NCBI GenBank assembly: GCA_030429665.1
Contig: JAUIEZ010000002.1
Location: 31,120-95,119, forward strand
Reading direction: 5' to 3'
DNA length: 64,000 bases
From: Gammaproteobacteria bacterium
Lineage (GTDB): Bacteria; Pseudomonadota; Gammaproteobacteria; Arenicellales; CAJQKF01
The notes below the pieces were generated by a model. The model was not told the DNA's origin and did no database searches. It was given only the letters and a program-made list of their open reading frames with translations. The translations under genes and the position numbers were made by a program. Numbering within the stretch: position 1 is the first letter of the stretch; each line of letters opens with the position of its first letter. This document shows, one piece after another, positions 18,063 through 28,241 of the stretch.

Positions 18063-19796
18063 CTAGGCGGTGCACTCGGTAAAGATCAGCGCCCGGCATT
18101 TCGCGCAGATGTCGCGGTCGAGGCGCTTGTAGATCGAACTGATGGCGTCCTCCTTGGCGTCGAAGAAGCGATCGGGACCGATCTTGCGAACGAAAAACGA
18201 CTTGGCGGCGAACTCGTAGACGCTGGGCTTCAGGCCCGCGAAATACAATCCGCCGCCCTTCTGCTTGAGCTGGTTGTTCTCGTTGATCAGCATCTCGGCC
18301 CCGGCGAGGTCGATGAAGTTGATCGCAGAGGAAATAATGAGGATGTGATAGATGCGCTCGTTGTCGGCGATCGATCGCAGTCGTTGCTGGATATGATTGA
18401 CCGAGCCGAAATACACGGACATGTCGATGCGGATCATCTTCAGCTGCGGGCACTGCTTGAGCGGCTTGGACTGGATGTTGACGAACTTTCGCGTGCCCTT
18501 TTCCTCGTCGACTTCGATGGAAAGCGTGGGAATCGACGGCGTGGACGTCTTCGCCAGGAAGAATACCAGTGACAGCAATACGCCGATGTAGATGGCGAAT
18601 TCGAGTTCGAGAAACAGCGTGGCAAGGAACGTCGTCACGAGAATCGTCGACTCGGAGCGACTGAAGCTCAGTATGTTGCGGATGTGGTGAAAGTCGATCA
18701 GGTTCCAGGCCACCAGCAGGATGACGCCCCCCATCGCCGCCACCGGCAGGTACGCGGTGAGCGGCGCCACCACCAGCACGATCACCATGAGCATCAGCGC
18801 GGCGAAGATGGCAGACAGGGGGGTTCGCGCGCCGGCGGCGTAGTTGATTCCGGAACGGGTGAACGATCCCGAACCGGCGTACGAGGAGAACATGCTGCCG
18901 ACGACATTGGACAGGCCCTGGCCGATGAACTCCTGGTTGGAATCGATCCGCTGGTTCGAGCGCGTCGCCACCGCCCGGCTGATGGAAACCGCCTCGATCA
19001 ACCCCAGCAGCGCCACCGCGAACGCCTCCGGGGCGAGGGTGCGCAACGTGGCGAGGGAGAATTCCGGTACCGCGAAAGGCGGCAAGCGGGCGGGTATCTC
19101 GCCCACCAGCTCGATGTCGGTGGTGAAAAAGCCAAGCCCCAGCGCGGCCAGGCTGCCGACCACCATGCCGATGAGCAGGTTGGGGAGCCTGGGCAGAAAG
19201 CGTCTAACGAGCAGCGCGGTGAGCAGGGTAATCAGCGCGACCGCGAACAGGTAGGGGTCGATGCTGCGCCAGCCGACGCCGATGTCGTACCAGGTATGGA
19301 TGAAGGACTCGCCCTTGGGAATATCCACGCCAAGAATGTGTTTCATCTGGCTGGTGGCGATGAGAATGGCGGCGCCGGCCGTGAAACCGATGACCACGGT
19401 GTGCGAGACGAAGTTGACCAGGGCGCCCAGTCGCGCGAGGCCGAACGCGAGCTGGTAGATGCCCGCGATCAAGGTCATGGTCAGCGCCAGCGACACGAAC
19501 TCGGGCGAACCGGGATCGGCGTATCGGCTGATGGCCGCGAACACCACGATCGATATCGCCGTCGTCGGCCCCGATACGAGGTGGTACGACGACCCGAAAA
19601 GTGCCGCGACGATCGGCGTGACCATGGCGGTATAGAGTCCATATTCCGGCGGCATGCCGGCGATGGCCGCGAAGGCGACGCCCTGGGGCAGCACGATGAC
19701 CGCGCCGGTCAGCCCGGCAAAGAAATCGTCCTTGATCGACTGTCGGGAGATGAACCGGGTCCAAGCCAGGAACGGTAACAGGGATGTCAGCTTCAT
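18063..19796 (-). CDS. SulP-family anion transporter with STAS domain
   Basis: 577 residues. The first ~420 residues contain 10-14 hydrophobic segments and SulP signatures such as L-P-Q-G-V-A-F-A-A-I-A-G near residue 37, P-P-E-Y-G-L-Y and F-S-S-Y-A-G-S-G-S-F-T-R-S near 285. Residues ~454-555 form a STAS domain with the conserved S-A-I-N-F-I-D-L-A-G-A-E-M-L. The extreme C-terminus carries a C-A-K-C pair, which is not typical. SulP proteins move sulfate, bicarbonate or other anions across the inner membrane, often with H+ or Na+; the ion here is not known. It stands alone on the minus strand, 149 bp upstream of nothing but the end of the phosphofructokinase gene. Confidence 0.9.
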   Translation of the reverse strand: MKLTSLLPFLAWTRFISRQSIKDDFFAGLTGAVIVLPQGVAFAAIAGMPPEYGLYTAMVTPIVAALFGSSYHLVSGPTTAISIVVFAAISRYADPGSPEFVSLALTMTLIAGIYQLAFGLARLGALVNFVSHTVVIGFTAGAAILIATSQMKHILGVDIPKGESFIHTWYDIGVGWRSIDPYLFAVALITLLTALLVRRFLPRLPNLLIGMVVGSLAALGLGFFTTDIELVGEIPARLPPFAVPEFSLATLRTLAPEAFAVALLGLIEAVSISRAVATRSNQRIDSNQEFIGQGLSNVVGSMFSSYAGSGSFTRSGINYAAGARTPLSAIFAALMLMVIVLVVAPLTAYLPVAAMGGVILLVAWNLIDFHHIRNILSFSRSESTILVTTFLATLFLELEFAIYIGVLLSLVFFLAKTSTPSIPTLSIEVDEEKGTRKFVNIQSKPLKQCPQLKMIRIDMSVYFGSVNHIQQRLRSIADNERIYHILIISSAINFIDLAGAEMLINENNQLKQKGGGLYFAGLKPSVYEFAAKSFFVRKIGPDRFFDAKEDAISSIYKRLDRDICAKCRALIFTECTA

Positions 19797-19945
19797 GTAG
19801 ATTCGGATCGCACCTCCGCTCGAGTCATCATAGTCGTCATAAGCCTAGCGCGGGCCCGGCGCGACGCCATCGCCGACTGCCGCCGCGACCTTCCCGCCCG
19901 GCCGCTCGAATCGGCCCGGGGGAACGAATCGCGCGACGCTCGCCA

Positions 19946-21205
19946 CTAGATTTCGAACGCGGCGTCGAGCTTCTTCGCCACCGGCGTATTCTTCAGCGTC
20001 ACGTAGCGGGGCAGCCCGCCACGATAGGGTGGGTAGTCCTCGCCGCGAATGAGCGGTTCGAGGTACGCACGGCAGCTGGGCGTGATGCCGAAACCGTCGC
20101 GCGAGATGAATTTCTTCGGCATCTTCTTCTCGACGTTGGCAACCCGCGCGAGCTTTGCCTCGGTAATTTTCCATCGGTAGGGCGAGTTCGACGTGCGCGT
20201 AATGGCGGGCATCACCGCGTTCTTGCCCGCGAGCGCCATATCCACCGCCGCCTTGCCCACGGCATAGGCCTGGTCGACGTCGGTCCTGGAGGCGACGTGG
20301 CGCGCCGCGCGCTGCAGGTAATCGGCCACGGCCCAATGATACTTGTAGCCGAGCGAGTCCTTGACCAGGTTGGCGATCACCGGCGCGACGCCGCCGAGCT
20401 GGCTGTGCCCGAAGGCGTCGCGTGTGCCCGCCTCGGCGAGGAAGGCGCCGTCGGCGTTGCGAAGCCCCTCCGAGACCACGATGGATACGTAGCCGAATTT
20501 CTCGACCTTCTTGCGCACCTCGGCCAGGAACCGGTCCTCGTCGAAGACGACTTCCGGGAACAGGATGAGGATCGGCAGCGGGTTTTCCCTGGTCGATGCC
20601 AACGCGCCGGCGGCCGCTATCCAGCCCGCGTGGCGACCCATCACCTCGATGACGAAAACCTTGGTCGAGGTTTTCGCCATGGAGGCGACGTCGAAGCTCG
20701 CTTCCATGGTCGAGACCGCGATGTACTTGGCCACCGAGCCGAAACCCGGGCAGTTGTCGGTGACGGGCAGGTCGTTGTCGACCGTCTTGGGCACGTGGAT
20801 GGCCTGGATCGGGTAACCCATCGTGCGGGAGATCTGCGACACCTTCAGGCAGGTATCGGCGGAATCCCCGCCGCCGTTATAAAAGAAGTAACCGATGTCG
20901 TGGGCCCGGAACACGTCGATCAGCCGTTCATACTGCGCGCGGCTTTCCTCAATGCTCTTTAGCTTGTAGCGGCATGACCCGAACGCGCCCGACGGCGTGT
21001 GTCGCAGCGCGGCGATGGCCGACCTGGTTTCCTTCGATGTATCGATCAAATCTTCCGTAAGAGCGCCGATAATGCCGTTTCTGCCCGCGTAAACCTTGCC
21101 GATTCGATCTCGGTGCGCGCGCGCGGTCTCTATGACGCCGCAGGCGCTCGCGTTGATGACGGCGGTCACGCCGCCGGATTGGGCGTAAAAGGCGTTCTTT
21201 TTCAT
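19946..21205 (-). CDS. pfp: Pyrophosphate-dependent 6-phosphofructokinase
   Basis: 419 residues from ATG 21205, which has an AGAGAGA ribosome site; a longer open frame upstream is ignored. G-G-G-D-S at 111-115 has Asp114 where ATP-dependent enzymes carry Gly, and P-K-T-V-D-N-D at 139-145 has Lys140 where ATP enzymes carry Gly; both are the established marks of PPi use. The fructose-6-phosphate site shows V-I-E-V-M-G-R-H-A-G-W. The enzyme reversibly phosphorylates fructose-6-phosphate with PPi, saving ATP and allowing flux toward sugars. It is divergent from the adenylate kinase gene across ~500 bp. Confidence 0.93.
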   Translation of the reverse strand: MKKNAFYAQSGGVTAVINASACGVIETARAHRDRIGKVYAGRNGIIGALTEDLIDTSKETRSAIAALRHTPSGAFGSCRYKLKSIEESRAQYERLIDVFRAHDIGYFFYNGGGDSADTCLKVSQISRTMGYPIQAIHVPKTVDNDLPVTDNCPGFGSVAKYIAVSTMEASFDVASMAKTSTKVFVIEVMGRHAGWIAAAGALASTRENPLPILILFPEVVFDEDRFLAEVRKKVEKFGYVSIVVSEGLRNADGAFLAEAGTRDAFGHSQLGGVAPVIANLVKDSLGYKYHWAVADYLQRAARHVASRTDVDQAYAVGKAAVDMALAGKNAVMPAITRTSNSPYRWKITEAKLARVANVEKKMPKKFISRDGFGITPSCRAYLEPLIRGEDYPPYRGGLPRYVTLKNTPVAKKLDAAFEI

Positions 21206-21709
21206 CAAGATTCTCTCTGAATGCGATGTCGGTTCCCACTGTCGCGAAGCGCGCGCCGAGCCCGAATCTCCCGACCGGCACCGCCCGGCCGGGGCACGGC
21301 GACAGATTCGTGGCGTTGGTGGCCAAGATTGGAGACAGCGAAACTCCCCGGCCGGCGTCACTCGCCCGCCACGCGCGGCGTCGTGTTACGCGTGATGTCG
21401 CAAGCTGCTGAAAAAACGGGCTTTTCTATTGTACCGCGCACGGACCGCAAGCTGCCATGCGAGGATTTTGCGCGCCGATTCACGACGTTTATTCCGCCTC
21501 GACCCGGCAGGCATTGACACCCGGAAGGGTCGCGGGTAGGGTAGCGGCGGCCGCAGGCCGGACGTTACCAAGCGGAACCTTATAGTATTTGATTTTACAG
21601 TGTTTTCCCATGGTGCCCGGCAGTTTTCTCGGTACGCGGGCGTGCGGCCGCGCCGCCGCCGGATGGATCGACACGGCAAGCGCCATTACTCGCTCACAGA
21701 GATCCGATC
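21206..21709. other. Gene-free divergent region between pfp and adk
   Basis: 504 bases without a convincing gene. It carries start-proximal sequences for both flanking genes. The most AT-rich part is around 21580-21605. A possible plus-strand promoter is noted separately. No RNA gene or repeat was recognised; short open frames here have no ribosome site or family features. Confidence 0.6.
21514..21542 (+). promoter_or_regulatory. Possible promoter upstream of adk
   Basis: A perfect -35 hexamer TTGACA (21514-21519) is followed after 17 bp by TAGGGT (21537-21542), a weak -10. It points to adk, 168 bp away. The poor -10 keeps confidence low. Confidence 0.25.
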
Positions 21710-23188
21710 ATGCGCATAATTTTGCTGGGAGCGCCAGGCTCCGGTAAGGGCACCCAGGCCAGGAAGCTGGTCGAGACCTACAAGGTACCGCAGATCTCCA
21801 CGGGAAATATCCTGCGCGCCGCCGCAGCCGACGGTACCGAGGCCGGGCGCAGGGCCGAGCAGATCATGAAAGAGGGCTCGCTGGCGCCCGACGACCTGGT
21901 CATCGAACTGGTCTCGCAACGCGTCCTCAAGGCGGACACCCGTCGCGGCTTCATTCTGGACGGCTTCCCTCGCAACATTCCCCAGGCGCAGGAACTGGAC
22001 ACGCGCCTGGGATGGGTTTCGAGGCCGATTCAGATCGCGGTGAATTTCGAGGTGGAAGAATCATCCCTGGTCAAGCGACTGACCGGTCGACGAATCTGCG
22101 AAAACTGCGGGGCGATCTACAACATTCACTCCAACCCGCCTAGGAGCCGCGGGCGCTGCGACGAATGCGGCGGCCACCTCGCCAGGCGCGACGACGACAC
22201 CGAGGAGGTCGCGCGCGCGCGCATCGGCGTATATCACCGGGAAACCGAGCACCTGGTGCAGTATTACCGCGCCCAGCACAAACTGCGCACACTTAACGCG
22301 AACGGCAGCCCGAACGACATATTCGGCCGCCTGTGCGAGATGATCGACACCGAGATCCGTCCGCTCGAGAACAAGGTGGTGTCGGTGCACGGCGCGGAGG
22401 GCAACGCAACGCAAACGCAGATCGTGGGCGGCAAGATCGTGCGCGAGGTAACCGGCAGCGACGTGCGCACGACCCGGGTTCAGCCTCGCCAAAACGCCGA
22501 AGCGGAGGACGCGCGCGAGTCGGATCGTGCCGGCGCCGCCGCGGCGACCGGGGCGGGCGCGGGAAAATCCGCGACCCGTAAACCGGCACAGGGCAAATCG
22601 ACGGCCGACAATGCCGCGCCCAAAAAAACCGTGGCCGCGAAGCCCGCCTCCAAAAAGGCCACGGCCAAAAAAACGACTGCGAAAAAAGCCGCCGCGAAGA
22701 AAACCACGGCGAAAAAAGCGAGCGTGAAAAAAACGGCGGCAAAGAAGACCGCGACGAAAAAAACGCCGGCGCGCAAGTCCACGGCGAAGAAAAAGGTGTC
22801 GAAGCGACCCGCAGCAAAAAAGAAAACGGCGAAAAAGGCGTTAACCCGCAAGCTCGCCGCTAAGAAGACGCCCGCGCGAAAAGCGGCGACCAGGAAAAAG
22901 TCTTCCGGCAAGTCGACGACCCGCAAGTCTCCCGCCGCACGCAAGACCGCCGGCCGCAAAACGGCGAAAAAGGCCGCTACGAAGAAGACCGCGACGCGGA
23001 AAAAAGTCGCCAAAAAGAGCCCGGCGCGCAAGAAAACCGCACGCAAGAGCGGCACCGGTGCCGCCAGGACAAGAGCGAAAACCGCCGCGCGCACGAGCAG
23101 GAGCAAGGCAGCGACGCGAAAAAAGACCGCGACAAGGCCGTCCGCCAGGAAATCCGCTCGCCGCGCCGCACCGACCCGCCGGAAATAG
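21710..23188 (+). CDS. adk: Adenylate kinase with long lysine-rich histone H1-like tail
   Basis: 492 residues, more than twice the usual ~215. Residues 1-~222 are a complete adenylate kinase (ATP + AMP to 2 ADP): P-loop G-A-P-G-S-G-K-G-T at 7-15, D-G-F-P-R at 84-88, and a zinc-type LID with Cys130, Cys133, Cys150 and Cys153. A linker follows, then residues ~286-492 are almost only Lys, Ala, Thr, Arg and Ser in A-K-K-T/A-R-K-like units, resembling histone H1 or AlgP tails that bind DNA or polyanions. There is no stop or frame change between the parts. The tail may tether the enzyme to nucleic acid or polyphosphate (inference). hemB starts 3 bp after the stop. Confidence 0.93.
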   Translation: MRIILLGAPGSGKGTQARKLVETYKVPQISTGNILRAAAADGTEAGRRAEQIMKEGSLAPDDLVIELVSQRVLKADTRRGFILDGFPRNIPQAQELDTRLGWVSRPIQIAVNFEVEESSLVKRLTGRRICENCGAIYNIHSNPPRSRGRCDECGGHLARRDDDTEEVARARIGVYHRETEHLVQYYRAQHKLRTLNANGSPNDIFGRLCEMIDTEIRPLENKVVSVHGAEGNATQTQIVGGKIVREVTGSDVRTTRVQPRQNAEAEDARESDRAGAAAATGAGAGKSATRKPAQGKSTADNAAPKKTVAAKPASKKATAKKTTAKKAAAKKTTAKKASVKKTAAKKTATKKTPARKSTAKKKVSKRPAAKKKTAKKALTRKLAAKKTPARKAATRKKSSGKSTTRKSPAARKTAGRKTAKKAATKKTATRKKVAKKSPARKKTARKSGTGAARTRAKTAARTSRSKAATRKKTATRPSARKSARRAAPTRRK

Positions 23189-24214
<1,026 letters not shown>

Positions 24215-24227
24215 TCGTATCCAATCC

Positions 24228-24611
24228 ATGCCCGAGCAATACAAGCCGCCGAGACCCGTCAACATCGTACTGCACCAGCGGTCGCGCCAGCTCGAGATCG
24301 AGTTCGACGACGGCAAGCGGTTTTCGCTGAGTTGCGAGTATCTGCGCGTATTCTCGCCCTCCGCCGAGGTACAGGGACACGGGCCCGGCCAGGAGGTGCT
24401 GCAAGTCGGCAAGGAGAACGTCAATATCGAGAAGATCGACCCGGTGGGTACGTACGCTGTTTGCCTGCATTTCGACGACGGGCACAGCACCGGCATCTAT
24501 TCCTGGGAGACGCTGTACCGGCTCGGCGTGAACGAGCAGGCCAACTGGGCCCGATACCTCGAGCGCCTCGAAGCGGCCGGCCACACCCGCGCGCCGCGAG
24601 GAGAGCATTGA
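24228..24611 (+). CDS. DUF971 protein (gamma-butyrobetaine hydroxylase-like N-terminal domain)
   Basis: 127 residues. The family pattern is clear: an opening [20 protein letters not shown], then [20 protein letters not shown], and [21 protein letters not shown] near the end. The domain is found alone in proteobacteria and as the N-terminal part of gamma-butyrobetaine hydroxylase, where it binds zinc; Cys and His residues here could do the same. The biochemical role of the single-domain form is not established. Its last base overlaps the first base of ubiE, and ubiE-ubiJ-ubiB follow, so it is likely expressed with ubiquinone genes. Confidence 0.88.
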   Translation: MPEQYKPPRPVNIVLHQRSRQLEIEFDDGKRFSLSCEYLRVFSPSAEVQGHGPGQEVLQVGKENVNIEKIDPVGTYAVCLHFDDGHSTGIYSWETLYRLGVNEQANWARYLERLEAAGHTRAPRGEH

Positions 24612-25366
24612 TGCCGGACGAGCGGGGCGGCACCACCCACTTCGGCTACCGCGACGTGCCCGAGGACGCCAAGGCGTCCATGGTGGGCGCGGTATTCAGT
24701 TCGGTGGCCGACAAGTACGACATCATGAACGACGCCATGTCGTTCGGCGCGCATCGCGCCTGGAAACTGTTCGCGGCGTCCCAGAGCGGACTGAAGCGCG
24801 GTCAGTGCGTTCTCGACGTGGCCGCGGGCAGCGGCGACCTGTCGCGCCATTTCCGCGCCCAGGTCGGCGATACCGGCCTCGTCGTGATGACCGACATCAA
24901 CGCCGACATGCTGAGCCGCGGCCGCGACCGAATGATCGACGCGGGCGCGACCGGCAACATCACCTATTGCCTCGCCGATGCCGAAAACCTCGCTTTTGCC
25001 GACGGCAGCTTCGACTGCGTGAGCATCGCCTTCGGCCTGCGGAACGTCACGCGCATCCCCAAGGCCCTGCGCGCGATGCAGCGGGTGTTGCGCCCCGGCG
25101 GCAAGCTCCTCGTGCTGGAATTCTCGCGGCCCGTCTCGGCGCCCCTTCGCCGCCTCTATGACCTTTACTCGTTCGGCGTCATCCCGGCCATGGGCAAGCT
25201 CATCGCGGATGACGCCGACAGCTACCGATACCTGGTGGAGTCGATTCGCAAGCATCCGGACCAGGAAACCCTGGCCGCCATGATGCGCGACGCGGGTTTT
25301 GAAAACGTGAGTTGGCACAACCTGGCCGGCGGTGTCGTGGCGCTGCATACGGGCTACCGCTTCTAG
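24611..25366 (+). CDS. ubiE: Ubiquinone/menaquinone C-methyltransferase UbiE
   Basis: 251 residues. It methylates the quinone ring carbon using S-adenosylmethionine. The N-terminal [11 protein letters not shown] and [14 protein letters not shown] are UbiE signatures; SAM motif I is [10 protein letters not shown] at about residue 72; F-G-L-R-N-V-T is the family marker near 140; and the end reads [12 protein letters not shown], close to the E. coli C-terminus. The start overlaps the previous stop by one base, and ubiJ follows after 13 bp. Confidence 0.96.
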   Translation: MPDERGGTTHFGYRDVPEDAKASMVGAVFSSVADKYDIMNDAMSFGAHRAWKLFAASQSGLKRGQCVLDVAAGSGDLSRHFRAQVGDTGLVVMTDINADMLSRGRDRMIDAGATGNITYCLADAENLAFADGSFDCVSIAFGLRNVTRIPKALRAMQRVLRPGGKLLVLEFSRPVSAPLRRLYDLYSFGVIPAMGKLIADDADSYRYLVESIRKHPDQETLAAMMRDAGFENVSWHNLAGGVVALHTGYRF

Positions 25367-25379
25367 GACGCCCACGCGA

Positions 25380-25991
25380 ATGTTCTCGGCAAGGCAATTG
25401 AGCGTGATCGAGGGCGTGGTCAACCGCGTGCTGGCGGGCGATCCGGACACGCCCGCGCGCCTTTCCCGGCTCGCCGGTCGCACCGTTCGCGTCGATTCGT
25501 GGCTGGCGCGCGACGTCAGCCTCTACGTCACCTTCGACGAAAACCTCGTGCACCTCGACGACACGTTCGACGGCGAGGTCGACGCCACCATCTCGGGCGG
25601 TCCGCTGGGCTTCGCCCGGGCCGCTGCCGACCCCGCCAACCGCGACGTGTTCGGCGACGGCACCCTCAGCGTGAGCGGCGACGCGATGGTGGTGCAGGCC
25701 GCCGCGGAACTGTTCGGTCGTTATCGTTACGACTGGCAGGGCCGCGTGGAACCGGTGATCGGCGAAGCCGCCACCGCGCGCCTGGAATCGCTGCTCGACC
25801 GGCTCGAGGCGTGGCGTGGCGAGGTGCGCGCAAAGGTCGCCGCGGACGCCGGGGAATACCTTCGCGAGGAAAAGCGCCTGTTGGCCACCCGCGAATCCGT
25901 GGCCTCGTTCGGTGACGCGGTGGACAACCTGGTTTCGGACGTTTCGCGGCTTCAAAAGCGCATCGAATTGCTGGAGAAACGCCGCGGATGA
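25380..25991 (+). CDS. ubiJ: Ubiquinone biosynthesis accessory factor UbiJ (SCP2 domain)
   Basis: 203 residues from ATG 25380; a longer open frame starting inside ubiE is rejected. Residues ~15-110 form an SCP2-like lipid-binding domain (V-Y-V-T-F-like strands, then G-T-L-S-V-S-G-D-A), and the C-terminal ~50 residues form a coiled coil ending R-I-E-L-L-E-K. UbiJ helps assemble the soluble Ubi complex by holding hydrophobic intermediates. Its position between ubiE and ubiB is the classic gammaproteobacterial order and supports the assignment, since sequence conservation in this family is low. Confidence 0.88.
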   Translation: MFSARQLSVIEGVVNRVLAGDPDTPARLSRLAGRTVRVDSWLARDVSLYVTFDENLVHLDDTFDGEVDATISGGPLGFARAAADPANRDVFGDGTLSVSGDAMVVQAAAELFGRYRYDWQGRVEPVIGEAATARLESLLDRLEAWRGEVRAKVAADAGEYLREEKRLLATRESVASFGDAVDNLVSDVSRLQKRIELLEKRRG

Positions 25992-26061
25992 CGAAACCGC
26001 GCCAGCGCGGCCGCCGCCGGATCGCCCGACACCGGCCCGCCCCGGCGACCGGGGCGGTGGC

Positions 26062-27789
26062 ATGAGCGTGAAAGTTCGCAACGGCGCGAGGGTGTCCACG
26101 GTACGCCGCGGCCGGCTGCCGCGGCTGCTCCACATCGCCCGGGTTTTCGTGCGCCACGGCCTCGACGAGTTCGTCACCACGCTGCACCTGTTCCGGCCCT
26201 ACCGCTACCTGCTCTACCTGCACCCGTCGCGATGGAAGCGGCGCGACCCGGCCCCGCGTGCCGTGCGCCTGCGTGAAGCCCTGGAAGAACTCGGCCCGGT
26301 GTTCGTCAAGTTCGGCCAGATGCTTTCCACGCGCCCCGACCTGCTGCCGGAGGACATCGCCGTCGAGCTGACCCGCCTGCAGGACAAGGTGCCGCCCTTC
26401 CCGGCGCACACGTCCCGGCGCATCGTCGAGGAAGCCCTCGAGCGCCCGGTCACCGAGGCATTCGCCAGCTTCGACCTGGAACCCATCGCCTCGGCGTCGG
26501 TGGCCCAGGTCCATACCGCCACGCTGCACGACGGCAGCGAGGTCATCGTCAAGGTGCTGCGCCCCGGCATCGAGAAGGTCATCGACCGCGACCTCGACCT
26601 GCTCTATACGCTCGCGCGACTGGCCGAGAAATACTGGTCCGAGGGTACGCGCCTGCGGCCGGTGGAGATCGTCGGCGAGTACGACAAGACCATCCACGAC
26701 GAACTCGACCTGGTGCGGGAAGCCGCCAACGCCAGCCAGCTTCGCAACAACTTCATCGATTCGGACCTGTTGTACGTGCCCAGGGTCTACTGGGACTACA
26801 CGCGCACCAAAGTCATGGTGATGGAGAGAATCCACGGCATATCCATCCGCGACGTGGACGCGCTGCACCGCGCCGGCATCGACATGCGCACCCTCGCCCA
26901 CAACGGCGTGGAGATCTTCTTCACCCAGGCGTTCCGCGACGGCTTCTTTCACGCCGACATGCACCCCGGCAACATCTTCGTCTCCGAATCGGGCAAGTAC
27001 TGCGCGGTGGACTTCGGCATCATGGGCACGCTCAGCGACGTCGACAAGCGCTATCTCGCCGAAAACCTGCTGGCGTTCTTCAACCGCGACTACCGCGCCG
27101 TGGCCGTCGCCCACGTGCGCGCCGGGTGGGTGCCGGCGCATACCCGGGTGGAGGAGTTCGAGGGGGCGATTCGCGCGGTATGTGAACCGATCTTCGCCAA
27201 GCCGATCAGCGAGATCTCGTTCGGCCGCCTGGTAATGCGCCTGTTCCAGACCGCGCGGCGCTTCGAGATGCCCGTGCAACCGCAGTTGGCGCTGCTGCAG
27301 AAGACATTGCTCAACATCGAGGGACTCGGCCGCCGTCTCTACCCGGAACTGGACCTTTGGCAGACTGCCAAGCCCTACCTCGAACGCTGGATGAGCGAGC
27401 AGGTCGGGCCGCGCGCCGCGCTGCGCGGCATTCGCCGCGAAGTGCCGCGATTCATGGCGCTGGGTCCGGAGATCCCGGGGCTCGCCTTCGAGTTGCTGCG
27501 CCGCGCCCGCGACGGCGAGCTCGACGTGAATACGCGCTCGGAAGACCTGTCGGCGATCGAGCGCACCATGGAAGCGAACCATCGGCGCCTGCTCGCGGGG
27601 ATCACCGGCTGCTCGCTGCTGGGCATTGCGGTGCTGTTGTACCTGTTCGACTACGCCGGGGCGACTTGGCGCGGCGTGCCCGTCTCCAGCATGCTGGCGC
27701 TGGTGCCCGGCATCGCGCTGATCGTGCGCGCCTGGTCGGGTGGCCCGGGCGAGCGCCAGGCATCGATTCGGCGAATGCGCCGCGACTGA
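26062..27789 (+). CDS. ubiB: Atypical kinase UbiB, ubiquinone biosynthesis
   Basis: 575 residues from ATG 26062. ADCK/UbiB signatures are present: F-V-K-F-G-Q-M-L-S-T-R-P-D-L-L-P (KxGQ) near residue 82, a glycine-to-alanine nucleotide loop at A-S-A-S-V-A-Q-V-H near 140, the E-x-D motif in I-H-D-E-L-D-L near 213, F-H-A-D-M-H-P-G-N-I-F near 297 and D-F-G-I-M-G near 314. Two C-terminal hydrophobic helices (about 512-555) anchor it in the inner membrane. UbiB is an ATPase needed for ubiquinone synthesis, thought to extract intermediates from the membrane. It ends the ubiE-ubiJ-ubiB run. Confidence 0.96.
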   Translation: MSVKVRNGARVSTVRRGRLPRLLHIARVFVRHGLDEFVTTLHLFRPYRYLLYLHPSRWKRRDPAPRAVRLREALEELGPVFVKFGQMLSTRPDLLPEDIAVELTRLQDKVPPFPAHTSRRIVEEALERPVTEAFASFDLEPIASASVAQVHTATLHDGSEVIVKVLRPGIEKVIDRDLDLLYTLARLAEKYWSEGTRLRPVEIVGEYDKTIHDELDLVREAANASQLRNNFIDSDLLYVPRVYWDYTRTKVMVMERIHGISIRDVDALHRAGIDMRTLAHNGVEIFFTQAFRDGFFHADMHPGNIFVSESGKYCAVDFGIMGTLSDVDKRYLAENLLAFFNRDYRAVAVAHVRAGWVPAHTRVEEFEGAIRAVCEPIFAKPISEISFGRLVMRLFQTARRFEMPVQPQLALLQKTLLNIEGLGRRLYPELDLWQTAKPYLERWMSEQVGPRAALRGIRREVPRFMALGPEIPGLAFELLRRARDGELDVNTRSEDLSAIERTMEANHRRLLAGITGCSLLGIAVLLYLFDYAGATWRGVPVSSMLALVPGIALIVRAWSGGPGERQASIRRMRRD

Positions 27790-28241
27790 ATCGCCGGGCC
27801 GCTCCGGTCCGCGGCGCCGGTTGCCGGCCGTCGCGCACCGTGCTACGGTGGAAACGTAACCAATCCCGCCCTTCAGGCGGGACAGGAAAAGCACGGATCT
27901 GTCGCGATCCGGCGCGACATCGACGATCGATTACAGCGGTGATCGTCGCGTACCGCCGGGGCAGGTGGATTCGGCAGGAAGGATTGCCCGATGCCGTGCC
28001 TGATATTCCGCCGGTTACGACGAGTTGTACCGGACCTGGTTCGAAGCGGAGCGTGACGCGGCCCTGCGGGGCCGGCCAGGGGTGCAGACGACATACCGGC
28101 AAGAACAGAAAAGAACAAACAAGGATCGTCCACCGGTCGATAATAAAGTTCAGGAAGGCATCCCGCTGGGCCCCGAGGACACGTCGTCCCCGGGGCCTTT
28201 GTTTTTGCCCGAGGCGTTTACGCGCCGATCGTCCGGCCTTC
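27790..28241. other. Gene-free stretch between ubiB and the USP-like gene
   Basis: 452 bases without a convincing protein gene. It holds a perfect seven-base-pair hairpin TCCCGCC-CTTCA-GGCGGGA (27864-27882) lacking a T-run, and a strong plus-strand terminator at 28169-28206. The terminator is ~380 bp beyond the ubiB stop, so it either ends a long 3' leader or a small RNA. I did not match the sequence to 6S, SRP, RNase P or tmRNA cores. Confidence 0.5.
28169..28206 (+). terminator. Strong rho-independent terminator
   Basis: Arms 28169-28180 and 28186-28197 pair over 12 positions with one A-C mismatch, closing a five-base loop, and are followed directly by TTTGTTTTT. It acts on plus-strand transcripts only. 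Confidence 0.85.

Noticed and set aside
22480-23106. Minus-strand hydrophobic open frame opposite the adk tail
   Set aside because: Antisense of Lys/Ala codons naturally gives Phe/Leu-rich text; no ribosome site or family match.
25816-26061. N-terminal extension of ubiB overlapping ubiJ
   Set aside because: It is the wrong frame of ubiJ; ATG 26062 starts at the conserved UbiB N-terminus.
27864-27882. Perfect hairpin resembling the end of an IS200/IS605 element
   Set aside because: No transposase or TnpB gene is near and the sequence lacks other element features; a lone seven-base-pair hairpin is not enough.
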